From CAZRHH01 sp964599885 (GTDB lineage Bacteria > Chloroflexota > Dehalococcoidia > DSTF01 > JACRBR01), in contig CAZRHH010000002.1 of NCBI GenBank assembly GCA_964599885.1, forward strand, positions 80,124 to 144,123: 64,000 nucleotides of DNA. The letters are read 5' to 3'. Every line of letters begins with the position of its first letter. Position 1 is the first letter of the stretch. The notes beneath the pieces are model-generated. The model worked only from the letters and a program-made list of their open reading frames with translations, did no database searches and was not told the DNA's origin. Below are positions 1 to 7,387 of the stretch, piece by piece. The position numbers and the translations under genes were made by a program.

Positions 1-550
1 TGCGCTCGACGAGTTCGACGACGGCGACGGCCTCATCGAGATCGGCGCCGACGCCGAGCACGCCGTGATGGCGCAACAGCACCGCTGCGCGATCGCCGAG
101 AGCGCGCACAGCGTTGTCAGCGAGCGCGTCGCTGGCAGAGGCGCCATAGTCAGCGACTTCGACCGCGCCGCCCAGTGAGATTACCTGTTCATCGAGGATC
201 GCCGGTATCGGGAGGCCGGCGACGGCGAATGCGCTGGCGTGGACAGAGTGCGTGTGGATGACGGCGTGAACATCCGGCCGCGCGCGGTAGACCGCCATGT
301 GACAGAGCGACTCGCTCGACGGGATGCCGTCTCCGTAGACGGCGTCGACGTCGCCATCAACGATGACGACGTCATCGAGCGTGAAGCGATGGTACGGGAC
401 GCGGCTCGCCGTCACGGCGAAGAGATCGCCATCGGGCGTGCGGATGCGGCGGCTGACGTTGCCGCTGGCGCCTGCGACGAGACCCGCATCGACGATACGG
501 CGGACTGCGGCGAGCACGTCCTCGCGTTCGGCGCGGTAGTCGGCGCTCAT
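1..550 (-). CDS. Class II aldolase/adducin family protein (3' end cut by window)
   Basis: Family members cleave or epimerise phosphorylated sugars using a Zn2+ bound by three histidines. From the ATG at 550 the protein shows a GN pair at residues 30-31 (phosphate binding), Glu80 in an SSES motif, HTH at 99-101 and a third His in RHHG at 160-163, so the metal site looks complete. The C-terminus lies outside the window. Its start overlaps the stop of the upstream FGGY kinase by ATGA, so the two are translationally coupled. The substrate cannot be told from sequence; with a kinase and dehydrogenase beside it, a phosphorylated sugar or sugar acid is likely. Confidence 0.88.
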   Translation of the reverse strand, partial: MSADYRAEREDVLAAVRRIVDAGLVAGASGNVSRRIRTPDGDLFAVTASRVPYHRFTLDDVVIVDGDVDAVYGDGIPSSESLCHMAVYRARPDVHAVIHTHSVHASAFAVAGLPIPAILDEQVISLGGAVEVADYGASASDALADNAVRALGDRAAVLLRHHGVLGVGADLDEAVAVVELVER

Positions 551-2019
551 TGCATCTCCGCCATCTTGTCGGCCATGTCGCACCAGCGCGCGTAGCAGTC
601 ATCGTACGTGCTCGAGGCGCGTGGGTCTGGCGTGTGCGTGCGCATCGGCTGCGAAATCGCTTGGAGCGCGTCGGCGAGCGACGAATACGCACCGATTGTT
701 GCGGCGGCGAGTACGGCCGCTCCGAGAGACGAGGTTTCAGGCGAGCGCGCGACATCCACTGGACGGTCGAGCACATCGCAGAGAATCCGCGCGAAGAGCG
801 GGCTGCGCGACATGCCGCCTCCGAGCCGCAGCCGCGGGATCGCGGTGCCGCCCACGGCCTCGAGCTGCTCGACGTTCGCGCGGATGGCGTACGCCGTCGA
901 TTCGAGCGTCGCGCGCAGCATTTCGGCGCGCGTCGGCGCCGACATGACGAGGGGCAGCGGTACCGTGATCGCGCCGACGCCGGCGGACATCCGCGCGGCG
1001 TTCATGACGCGCGCGCCGAGTACGACCATCGCGTCGCGCGCACCGGCGGTTGCCGTCGCCGCGAGTGCGTCGGCTTCGGCGGGCGTGACGCCGAGCGTCG
1101 AGCAGAGCCAGTCCCATGCGCGGCCGGTTTCGCCGGCGTTCGATTCGAGGATCCAGCGCTGCGGTACGACGTGCATGCCGGTCCAGGTGCGCTGTTCCAC
1201 ATCGAGCAGCGGCGCATCGGCGACGAGCTGCACGGGCGCGCTCCAGCCGGCGGGGACGGCGCAGTCGCCGGGGTTGAGGGCGCCCATGCCGACGAGCGCG
1301 CACTGCGTGTCGGCGCCGGCAAGCACGACGGGTATGCCGGCGAGCGGTGCCTGATCGGATTCGCCGACGATGGTGCCATCCGCGACGATTGGCGGCAACA
1401 AGGCGAGCGGCACATCGAGCAACGCGAGAAGGTCGGTTGCGAGCGCGCCATCATGGACGGATGCGAGTCCGTTTTCAACGGCGAGGGTGCGGCTCATTGC
1501 CGGTGTGCCGGTGAGGCGCATCGCAAGCCAGTCGGAGAGCGGCAGGATCCAGCGGACGCGCGCTGCGTCGTCCGGACGATGCGCGCGGAGCCACGCGTAC
1601 TTCGCCGCCGCTTGTATCAGTGAGGGCAGGTGACCGGTGGTGGCGTATACCTCGTCGCCGCGGGCGGCGTCGATGGCGATACCTTCGGCGGTGCCGCGCG
1701 CATCGATGTTCGGCGAGATCAGCAGCGCATCGCCGTGCTCGCTAACGAAGACGAGGCCTTCGCGCTGGCCGGTGAAGGCGATCGCCGCGCAGGGTTGCTT
1801 CGCGATGAGCGCGATCAGCCGATCGAACGCAGCATCGGTTGCGGCCGCCTCGAACTCGCGGCCGAAGGGCGCGGCGTCGTCGGGGACGAACATCGGCCAG
1901 GGTTCCGACGCGAGCGGCTCGACGGCGCCGTCGGTGTACACGAGCGTTGCACGCAGCGCGCTCGTGCCACAATCGATGACGGCGATGGCGGCAAAGGCGG
2001 CGATGGCGCTATTCGGCAC
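547..2019 (-). CDS. FGGY-family carbohydrate kinase
   Basis: ATP-dependent sugar kinase of 490 aa, normal length for the FGGY family. The N-terminal phosphate-1 loop reads DCGTS (residues 16-20), the middle carries AGADTQCALVG and the C-terminal adenosine motif is RLGGGMSRSP. Start is GTG. It overlaps the upstream dehydrogenase by 11 nt and the downstream aldolase by 4 nt, so the three genes form a tight operon read leftwards. The arrangement resembles fucK-fucA type catabolic units, but it could equally serve xylulose, an autoinducer-2-like sugar or a sugar acid. The substrate is inferred only from context. Confidence 0.88.
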   Translation of the reverse strand: MPNSAIAAFAAIAVIDCGTSALRATLVYTDGAVEPLASEPWPMFVPDDAAPFGREFEAAATDAAFDRLIALIAKQPCAAIAFTGQREGLVFVSEHGDALLISPNIDARGTAEGIAIDAARGDEVYATTGHLPSLIQAAAKYAWLRAHRPDDAARVRWILPLSDWLAMRLTGTPAMSRTLAVENGLASVHDGALATDLLALLDVPLALLPPIVADGTIVGESDQAPLAGIPVVLAGADTQCALVGMGALNPGDCAVPAGWSAPVQLVADAPLLDVEQRTWTGMHVVPQRWILESNAGETGRAWDWLCSTLGVTPAEADALAATATAGARDAMVVLGARVMNAARMSAGVGAITVPLPLVMSAPTRAEMLRATLESTAYAIRANVEQLEAVGGTAIPRLRLGGGMSRSPLFARILCDVLDRPVDVARSPETSSLGAAVLAAATIGAYSSLADALQAISQPMRTHTPDPRASSTYDDCYARWCDMADKMAEMQ

Positions 2020-3013
2020 GGGCGCGGGCGAGTGCGTAGTCGGGGTTAACGCAGTGCTGAAACGGTTCGCCGGCGATGAGCCGTTCGATCTCGTCAGCCA
2101 TCATGCGCGAGTGGCGCTCGACGGTTTCGGCGGTAGCGCCGCCAATGTGCGGCGTCAGCAGCAAGTTCGGCGCCGACATGAGCGGACTCGATGCTGGCAA
2201 CGGCTGGCCCTCGAACACATCGAGCGCGGCGCCGGCGACGCGGCCGGATTCGAGGGCGGCGACGAGCGCCGGCGTATCGATGACGCTGCCGGCGCTCGTA
2301 TTGATGAGGTACGCGTGCGGCTGCATGCGCGCGAGGAACGCGGCGTCGATCATGCGTTGCGTCGCGTCAACCGCCGGCACATGCAAGGTGATGATGTCAC
2401 TGCGGGCAGCGAGGTCATCGAGCGTGGCATTCGTGGCGCCGACCGACGTCATCTCGGTCTCATGAACGAGCGGGTCGTACGTCAGCACGTTGGCCCCAAG
2501 AGCGATGCACGTTCGCGCGACGGCACGCCCGATCTGGCCGAAGCCGATGACGCCGATTGTCGAACCGGCGATTTCGCGGCCGCGGAACAAGCGGTAGCCG
2601 AGCGCGGGATCGCGCCAGCCACCGCCGCTGACCATGCCGTGCGCCTGCGGCAGGCGCCGCAGCAGCGACAGCATCAAGCCGAGCGTCATCTCCGCGACGG
2701 CGTTTGTGTTGCGGCCGGGCGCGTGGACGACGGCGATGCCACGTTCAGTGGCGGCTTCGACATCGACCTGGTTCAGCGCATTGCGGCAGATGCCGACGAG
2801 CCGGAGCCCCGGCGCGGCATCGAACACTTCGCCAAAGACGAAATCAGCCTCGACGATCAGGACGCCGACGTCCTCGGCGGCGAGGCGGGCGCCGAGTTCT
2901 TCGAGATCCTGCAGGCGATTCGTGTCGAGCCAGCTTTCGTACGTGACGTCGAGCACGTCGCGGACCCGGGCTAGTTGCGATTCGGCGAAGGGGGCGAGAA
3001 TCAGTGCGCGCAC
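2009..3013 (-). CDS. D-isomer-specific 2-hydroxyacid dehydrogenase
   Basis: NAD-dependent oxidoreductase of the phosphoglycerate dehydrogenase superfamily, about 334 aa. The Rossmann motif is GFGQIG, preceded by VIGV; an arginine region near NTSAGSVIDT and the TPHIGGAT motif near the C-terminus supply the catalytic Glu/His environment. There is no ACT domain, so it is less likely to be the serine-pathway enzyme SerA. GTG at 3013 is preferred because AGGA lies 6 nt upstream; an in-frame TTG at 3049 would add 12 residues. First gene of an operon with the kinase and aldolase, where it probably oxidises the sugar-derived substrate. Confidence 0.85.
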   Translation of the reverse strand: MRALILAPFAESQLARVRDVLDVTYESWLDTNRLQDLEELGARLAAEDVGVLIVEADFVFGEVFDAAPGLRLVGICRNALNQVDVEAATERGIAVVHAPGRNTNAVAEMTLGLMLSLLRRLPQAHGMVSGGGWRDPALGYRLFRGREIAGSTIGVIGFGQIGRAVARTCIALGANVLTYDPLVHETEMTSVGATNATLDDLAARSDIITLHVPAVDATQRMIDAAFLARMQPHAYLINTSAGSVIDTPALVAALESGRVAGAALDVFEGQPLPASSPLMSAPNLLLTPHIGGATAETVERHSRMMADEIERLIAGEPFQHCVNPDYALARARAE

Positions 3014-3072
3014 GTTCGTCCTGGCCTGCGATGTGGTGTGCGCGGGCAACGTACCACGCTGGTTCGGGCGAG

Positions 3073-3708
3073 TTAACGCGTGCCGGTCAGCCGGGCACTC
3101 TCCGCGGCCGCGCTCTCAAGCGGCGCGATGATCGAGTCCGCCAGTTCGGCGGCGGTCATCGCGCGCCCGCCCGGCGAGCCGATGGCAGTCTGCACGGCAA
3201 AACCATCGTGTGCCGCCAGTGTCACGGCTGCGGCGTCCTGCGCGGATGCAAGGCTCAACGTGCCGGCGGTCGCGGCGCGTTCAAACGCGTCGGCGATCAG
3301 CTTTCGCCATGATGCGTAGGCGGCGCCCAGCCGCTTGTTCATCTCCTGATTCCGTACAGCTTGCGACCAGAATTCAAGCAAGACGCCCGGCCATTCGGGC
3401 GTGTCGGTGTACGAAAAGAACGCCTTGAGCGTATCGCGAAGCGGCGCTTCGGCGGCCTCATCCGCTGCCGCCGTTGTCAGGATGGCGCTTCGGCCTTCGG
3501 TCCAGAGCCGCAGCAATTCGAGGAGGATGTCGTCCTTGGTGGAGAAGTGGAAGTAGTACGCGCCCTTCGAGTAGCCGGCCGCCGCGGAGATATCGTCGAT
3601 CGTCGCGTGCTCGTATCCGCTCGTGGAAAAGAGCTTGAGTGCGGAGTCGACAAGCTTGCCGTGGGTTTGCTTGCGCTGCTCGAAACGGTCGATTGGTGTT
3701 CTTGGCAT
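3073..3708 (-). CDS. TetR/AcrR family transcriptional regulator
   Basis: A 211-aa TetR repressor. The N-terminal helix-turn-helix spans about residues 25-60, with ATIDDISAAAGYSKGAYYFHF as the recognition region in split form; the C-terminal ligand domain is variable. ATG at 3708 is chosen because GAGG sits 8 nt upstream; longer in-frame starts exist (3750, 3957) but lack this. Divergent from the riboswitch-sigma unit. Upstream, TGCCCA and TGGGTA form an imperfect dyad near 3770 that could be its operator, and an octamer GCCGATAC (3722-3729, minus) resembles a sigma-28 -10 element. The ligand is unknown. Confidence 0.85.
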   Translation of the reverse strand: MPRTPIDRFEQRKQTHGKLVDSALKLFSTSGYEHATIDDISAAAGYSKGAYYFHFSTKDDILLELLRLWTEGRSAILTTAAADEAAEAPLRDTLKAFFSYTDTPEWPGVLLEFWSQAVRNQEMNKRLGAAYASWRKLIADAFERAATAGTLSLASAQDAAAVTLAAHDGFAVQTAIGSPGGRAMTAAELADSIIAPLESAAAESARLTGTR

Positions 3709-3721
3709 GGCGTTCGCCTCA

Positions 3722-3729
3722 GTATCGGC
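3722..3729 (-). promoter_or_regulatory. Possible sigma-28-type -10 box for the TetR gene
   Basis: On the minus strand the octamer GCCGATAC lies 13 nt before the TetR start codon. It is identical to the octamer in front of the HD-GYP gene and differs from the WhiG/FliA consensus GCCGATAA by one base. The -35 region (consensus TAAA) is poor here, and the space left for a 5' leader is very short, so this is weak. Confidence 0.25.
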
Positions 3730-3917
3730 AACGGGCCGGGCGTGCATTCGCCCTAGTATGCATGAGCAGTGCCCATATTTGCCAGTGGGTATGACAAGAC
3801 AGAGCAGAAAATTTCCTATGAATACCTGTAACAAAACGGCATATGTCGCGTTTGGAGTACTGGAGCGTCCGAAGGATCGGCCGCAGAAGCGAGGCGGGAG
3901 GCCCGATGCAATTGTCC

Positions 3918-4000
3918 AGGTCCGAACAGGCAAACCTGCCGAAAGGCAGCGACGCAAAGCTACGGGTCCGCAACCAGCGGATAGCCGGGCCGCCGAGACC
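3918..4000 (+). promoter_or_regulatory. Cyclic di-GMP-I (GEMM-I) riboswitch
   Basis: The sequence carries the conserved GEMM-I blocks in order: AGGCAAACC, a GAAA tetraloop (tetraloop-receptor partner), GACGCAAAGC, GGGTC, and GATAGCCGGGCCGCC. P1 can form from GGTC (3919-3922) and GACC (3997-4000). The element lies in the leader of the sigma-factor gene and is followed about 34 nt later by an intrinsic terminator. ACAGGC (3926-3931) is complementary to the terminator 5' arm GCCTGT (4036-4041), giving a plausible antiterminator that ligand binding would disrupt. That would make it an OFF switch; this polarity is inferred. Confidence 0.95.
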
Positions 4001-4033
4001 GTGAACCACGCGTTCCGCTCCTCGACGTAATTG

Positions 4034-4067
4034 CCGCCTGTGCCTTGGACAGGCGGTTTTGTTTTTT
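4034..4067 (+). terminator. Riboswitch-controlled intrinsic terminator
   Basis: Eight-base-pair stem CCGCCTGT/ACAGGCGG with a 7-nt loop, followed by TTTTGTTTTTT. It lies between the cyclic-di-GMP riboswitch and the sigma-factor start codon, the standard arrangement for transcriptional control. Confidence 0.92.
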
Positions 4068-4085
4068 ACCGGCGAGGGAGGCAGG

Positions 4086-4811
4086 ATGGTCACGGAAACC
4101 CGGCAAGCGATGATCGTGAAGCACATGCCGCTGGTGGCGTTCGTCGTCAGTCGCATGTCGACGGACAACCAGAAGACGCTCGGACTCGACCGCGAAGACG
4201 CGCTCGCATACGGAATCGAAGGACTGATTCAGTCGGTCGACGCGTTTGACGAAACGCGCGGCGTTAGCTTTGCCAGTTTCGCCGTTCGGCGGATCCGCGG
4301 TTCGATTCTGGATGCGATTCGCCGGATGGACCCGCTGCCCCGTTCGCTCCGGAAGAGCGCGCGTGAGGTGGAAGCGGCGTCACAGGAGCTTTCGGCCACG
4401 CTGGGCCGATGGCCGACCCCGAAGGAGATCGCCATCCGCATGGGCATCGCGCCGGAGCAGCTCGACGGGATCATGCGGCACACGGGGTCGAAGTTCATCT
4501 CGCTCGAGCACGTGCTGCAGGATCGCGGCGGGGACAGCGCGCCATCGCTCGACCCGGTCGATGACGACGAGTCAGGCGACCCGGCGAAGTCGGCGGACCA
4601 CAATGCGTCGCTGCAGTTGCTGGATGTCGCGCTGAAGGACCTGACGGCGCGCGATCGGGCGATTCTGAAGCTCCGATACGCTGAATCCAAGCCATTTCAC
4701 GAGATTGGCCAGATGATGGGGCTGTCGGAATCCCGCGTCTGCCAGCTTCACAAGCGGATTCTGTCGACGCTCCGGCGGCAGCTAAACGCGCAGCTTGAGG
4801 AAGCGGCGTAG
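4086..4811 (+). CDS. RNA polymerase sigma factor, FliA/WhiG (sigma-28) type
   Basis: A 241-aa sigma-70 family protein with regions 2, 3 and 4 and no region 1. Region 2 includes DALAYGIEGLIQSVDAFDE and FASFAVRRIRGSILD; region 4 includes LTARDRAILKLRYAE and the HTH IGQMMGLSESRVCQLHKRI, all typical of FliA/WhiG/SigD. ATG at 4086 is used because GAGGGAGG precedes it; an in-frame TTG at 4059 lies in the terminator tail. Expression should be set by the upstream cyclic-di-GMP riboswitch. No flagellar or sporulation genes are visible in the window; the adjacent HD-GYP gene is the obvious candidate target. Group 3 sigma factors are usually held by an anti-sigma factor, but none is visible here. Confidence 0.93.
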   Translation: MVTETRQAMIVKHMPLVAFVVSRMSTDNQKTLGLDREDALAYGIEGLIQSVDAFDETRGVSFASFAVRRIRGSILDAIRRMDPLPRSLRKSAREVEAASQELSATLGRWPTPKEIAIRMGIAPEQLDGIMRHTGSKFISLEHVLQDRGGDSAPSLDPVDDDESGDPAKSADHNASLQLLDVALKDLTARDRAILKLRYAESKPFHEIGQMMGLSESRVCQLHKRILSTLRRQLNAQLEEAA

Positions 4812-4841
4812 CCGCAGGAGTTTTGAATACGGAATAGCCCC

Positions 4842-4869
4842 TACGGCCCTCCCCTGAGGATGCCGATAC
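4842..4869 (+). promoter_or_regulatory. Sigma-28-like promoter of the HD-GYP gene
   Basis: In the 107-nt gap between the sigma gene and the HD-GYP gene, GCCGATAC (4862-4869) matches the WhiG/FliA -10 consensus GCCGATAA at 7 of 8 positions. TACG (4842-4845) lies 16 nt upstream at the place of the TAAA -35 element, matching only partly. The leader to the ATG would be about 45 nt. Confidence 0.5.
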
Positions 4870-4918
4870 TGATGGGAGCCTCCGGGGGTCGAGGCTCACG
4901 CATGCTGGCAGGGTCACA

Positions 4919-6427
4919 ATGCTCAACGCGCCTCTCGATGGTGAGGTTCGCCCGGCTTCGAACGGCGGCGCAGACTCCAACATAGTCCCGCTACCTATCC
5001 CCGCGTCTGCCGCCGATGCGACGGCCGAATCCGAAGGGCTGCCTCGAGCCGCCGTTGCTTACGTCGTCTTCGTGTTTCTGGCGGGCATCGGTTCCATCGC
5101 CTACTTCGCGCCTCAGCTTTCGACCGACGACATCCCCGGATTCGTGATGCTGGGCCTGTTGTCGATCGCTCTGGGCCGCACGCGGCTCCCGATCTATGGC
5201 GACAGCACGATCTCGATCGCCGTGGTCGGCGATTTCGCGGTGGCGTTCTTGTTCGGGCCGGCGGGCGCGGCCATCGTTAGCCCGTTCGCGGCGATGGCGA
5301 CCGACTTCGGGGGCGGGGCGTGGTACAAGCGGGTGTTCAACATCGGATCGGTCGTCGTGGTCAACGTCACGGTGGCGCTGATGATCCGGGCGCTGCTCGA
5401 TCTGCAGGGGCCCGGCCTCCCGACGAACGGCTGGCTGATCCCGATCGCGGCGGGAGCGATCGCACTGTCCTATTCGCTGAACACGTTCCTCGTCACGATC
5501 GCTGTGAGCCTCTCGACACGATCATCGCTGCTCGCCGTGTACCGCGAGAAGTTCGAGTGGCTGCTGCCGCACTACCTGATCTTCGGCATGCTGGGACTGG
5601 CGCTGGCCGTGGCGTACGACGGTCTCGGCTACGTGGGCGTGCTGGCGTTCATCGCGCCGCCGCTGATGATGCGGTTCACGATCAAACAATACATCGACAA
5701 GACCGCAACGAACGTGGAAGAGTTGAACAAGCGCAACCGCGAACTGCAGAAGGCGAACCGCGACATTCTGCACATGGCAGAACAGCTTCGCGAAACGTAC
5801 GACGGCACGCTCGAAGCGCTCGTCTCCGCGCTCGACGCGCGGGACCGCGAGACGAAGGGGCACTCGCTGCGGGTCGCGAAATACATGATGGAGATCGCGT
5901 TCCACATGGGCATCCAGCCCGGGAGTGAGGATTGGGTGAATATGCAGCGGGGCGGCCTGCTGCACGACATCGGCAAGATCGGTGTGTCCGACACGATCTT
6001 GCACAAGCCGGGTCCGTTGACCGAGGACGAGTGGGTCGACATGCGTCGCCATCCGAAGATCGGCTACGACATGATCAAGGACATTGGCTTCCTGTCGGGC
6101 GCGGCGACGATCGTGATGGCGCACCACGAGCGCTTCGACGGCAAGGGTTACCCGAAGGGGCTCACGGCCGACGAGATCCCGTTGGGCGCGCGCATCTTCG
6201 TGCTGGCCGATACGTTCGACGCGATGACGTCGGACCGGCCGTATCGCGCTGCGCTGTCCGCGGACGTGTCGCGCGAGGAGATCATCTCGTGCAGCGGCAC
6301 GCAGTTCGACCCGCGATGCGTGCAGGCGTTCCTGCTGGCCTGGGAGCGCGTGCTGGAGATTCGCTGGACAGACAAGGACGAGGAGACGGAGCACCACGCC
6401 GCCGCGGCGCCTCGCGCTGCTGCCTAA
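4919..6427 (+). CDS. Membrane HD-GYP domain protein, probable cyclic-di-GMP phosphodiesterase
   Basis: A 502-aa protein. Residues about 45-255 form roughly seven membrane segments, a possible sensor; residues 260-300 form a charged coiled coil (EELNKRNRELQKAN); residues about 300-480 form an HD-GYP domain. HD metal ligands are seen in HDIGKIGV and the signature HHERFDGKGYP is intact, so hydrolysis of cyclic di-GMP is expected. The reading frame starts with ATG after AGGG. It follows a cyclic-di-GMP-controlled sigma factor and a sigma-28-like promoter, suggesting feedback. A strong hairpin terminator follows. Confidence 0.9.
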   Translation: MLNAPLDGEVRPASNGGADSNIVPLPIPASAADATAESEGLPRAAVAYVVFVFLAGIGSIAYFAPQLSTDDIPGFVMLGLLSIALGRTRLPIYGDSTISIAVVGDFAVAFLFGPAGAAIVSPFAAMATDFGGGAWYKRVFNIGSVVVVNVTVALMIRALLDLQGPGLPTNGWLIPIAAGAIALSYSLNTFLVTIAVSLSTRSSLLAVYREKFEWLLPHYLIFGMLGLALAVAYDGLGYVGVLAFIAPPLMMRFTIKQYIDKTATNVEELNKRNRELQKANRDILHMAEQLRETYDGTLEALVSALDARDRETKGHSLRVAKYMMEIAFHMGIQPGSEDWVNMQRGGLLHDIGKIGVSDTILHKPGPLTEDEWVDMRRHPKIGYDMIKDIGFLSGAATIVMAHHERFDGKGYPKGLTADEIPLGARIFVLADTFDAMTSDRPYRAALSADVSREEIISCSGTQFDPRCVQAFLLAWERVLEIRWTDKDEETEHHAAAAPRAAA

Positions 6428-6461
6428 GGCGCCTTCAAGCGCAAGAGAAACGGCACACAAA

Positions 6462-6486
6462 AAGGACTCCCCGATGGGGAGTCCTT
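6462..6486. terminator. Bidirectional intrinsic terminator
   Basis: Perfect 11-bp stem AAGGACTCCCC/GGGGAGTCCTT with a 3-nt loop. The U tract is better on the minus strand (CCTTTTTG) than on the plus strand, so it serves both the HD-GYP gene and a short leftward transcript. Confidence 0.88.
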
Positions 6487-6514
6487 CTTCCGTTCTTGCG
6501 TTACCGGGCGGGGT

Positions 6515-6588
6515 TTACCACTGGATGCGGAACATCAGCTTCCTCCTTGGTCTCGCGGGCGACCACGGGTGCCCGTGCCGGATTTCAT
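6515..6588 (-). other. Two coupled micro-ORFs on a short leftward transcript
   Basis: Reading leftwards from the TATATATA region near 6630, a 17-codon ORF (6588-6535, ends in TGATG) overlaps a 6-codon ORF MFRIQW (6535-6515). The second has a perfect Shine-Dalgarno, GGAGG, 6 nt before its ATG. The hairpin terminator at 6462-6486 follows. The unit is only about 150 nt long. It may be a leader or micropeptide, a small RNA, or chance. Confidence 0.3.
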
Positions 6589-6600
6589 CTGCCCTCTCTC

Positions 6601-6637
6601 GTCGGTATGTACCGACTCGTCGGTATATATATACGAC
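6601..6637. promoter_or_regulatory. TetR-type operator array and divergent promoter
   Basis: Alternating half-sites GTCGGTA, TACCGAC, GTCGGTA and TACGAC lie in a row. Neighbouring halves form perfect 7+7 dyads with 2-nt spacers (6601-6616 and 6610-6625), and an AT-rich TATATATA follows. This is a classic TetR-family operator form. It lies between the leftward micro-ORF transcript and the TetR gene starting at 6756, which probably encodes the repressor that binds it. Confidence 0.7.
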
Positions 6638-6755
6638 GTGGGCACGGCCGTTGTCAACGCTTTGTCAACCTGTTTGGCGCAAATTGACGAGGACGCCACG
6701 CGCCCCCAAAGACTACGGATCTGTCACTGCCGTGCCGACGGTTCACATAGAACGT

Positions 6756-7253
6756 ATGCAAACCAGACGCACGCAGACAGACCGCTCGCAGTCCACGAAG
6801 GAACAGATCGTCCAGGCAGCGCTCACGGTCTTCGCGCTGAAGGGCTATGCCGCCGCGTCGATGGACGATGTGTGCCTGGCGGCGGGGTGCTCCAAGGGCG
6901 GACTGTACCACCACTTCCCGACAAAGTCAGCCGTGTTATCCGGCGTGGTTGACAAGCTGGCCCTCAGCGGCGTGCTGGCGCCACCATTCACGTCCGCGAC
7001 GAGCGACCTGGCGCTGCAGCCGGCGGCGATCGGCCGCATCCTCATCGAAGTATGGGCTGAGGCGTCGCGCGACGCCGAGCTTCGGGCACAGCTCCACGAG
7101 CGTTACCAGGCGAGTCTGGACGCCAGCCTGCGCGTGTCGACGAGTATCATCGACATTCTGCGTATCGGAGCGGTGATTCAGCTACTGACGCGCGGGGGCG
7201 GGTTCGAGGCCGAGGACGCGATCCAGCGCTTGGGGATCGAGTCCGCGGCCTGA
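6756..7253 (+). CDS. TetR family transcriptional regulator
   Basis: A 165-aa protein with the TetR N-terminal domain: helix-turn-helix from about residue 15 to 60, including SMDDVCLAAGCSKGGLYHHF and the FPTKSAVL helix. The C-terminal domain is short. ATG at 6756 is the first methionine next to the conserved domain; no Shine-Dalgarno is seen. The four-half-site GTCGGTA array 120 bp upstream is its probable autoregulatory operator. Ligand unknown. Confidence 0.85.
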   Translation: MQTRRTQTDRSQSTKEQIVQAALTVFALKGYAAASMDDVCLAAGCSKGGLYHHFPTKSAVLSGVVDKLALSGVLAPPFTSATSDLALQPAAIGRILIEVWAEASRDAELRAQLHERYQASLDASLRVSTSIIDILRIGAVIQLLTRGGGFEAEDAIQRLGIESAA

Positions 7254-7258
7254 TGCTG

Positions 7259-7381
7259 GTTCGTGGGTTCGCGGTCGCTGGTCGCTGGTGGCGCGGCTGA
7301 TCGTGCGGTTGCTGATTCTTCGTGGTCGTTTGTGGCCACCCGTGGTTGGAGACCAACGACCAGAGACCAGCGATGAGCCGA
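7259..7381. repeat. Degenerate heptamer repeats in inverted arrangement
   Basis: The left part has GGTCGCT units, the right part has units such as GACCAAC, GACCAGA and GACCAGC. The two halves are partly complementary and could fold into a long imperfect hairpin between the convergent TetR and GGDEF genes. No coding signal. One member of a dispersed family of period-7 arrays. Confidence 0.6.
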
Positions 7382-7387
7382 CTTAGC

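Noticed and set aside
3757..3957. Extended TetR N-terminus from 3957
   Set aside because: The extra residues match no TetR family sequence and the ATG at 3708 has a proper ribosome binding site.
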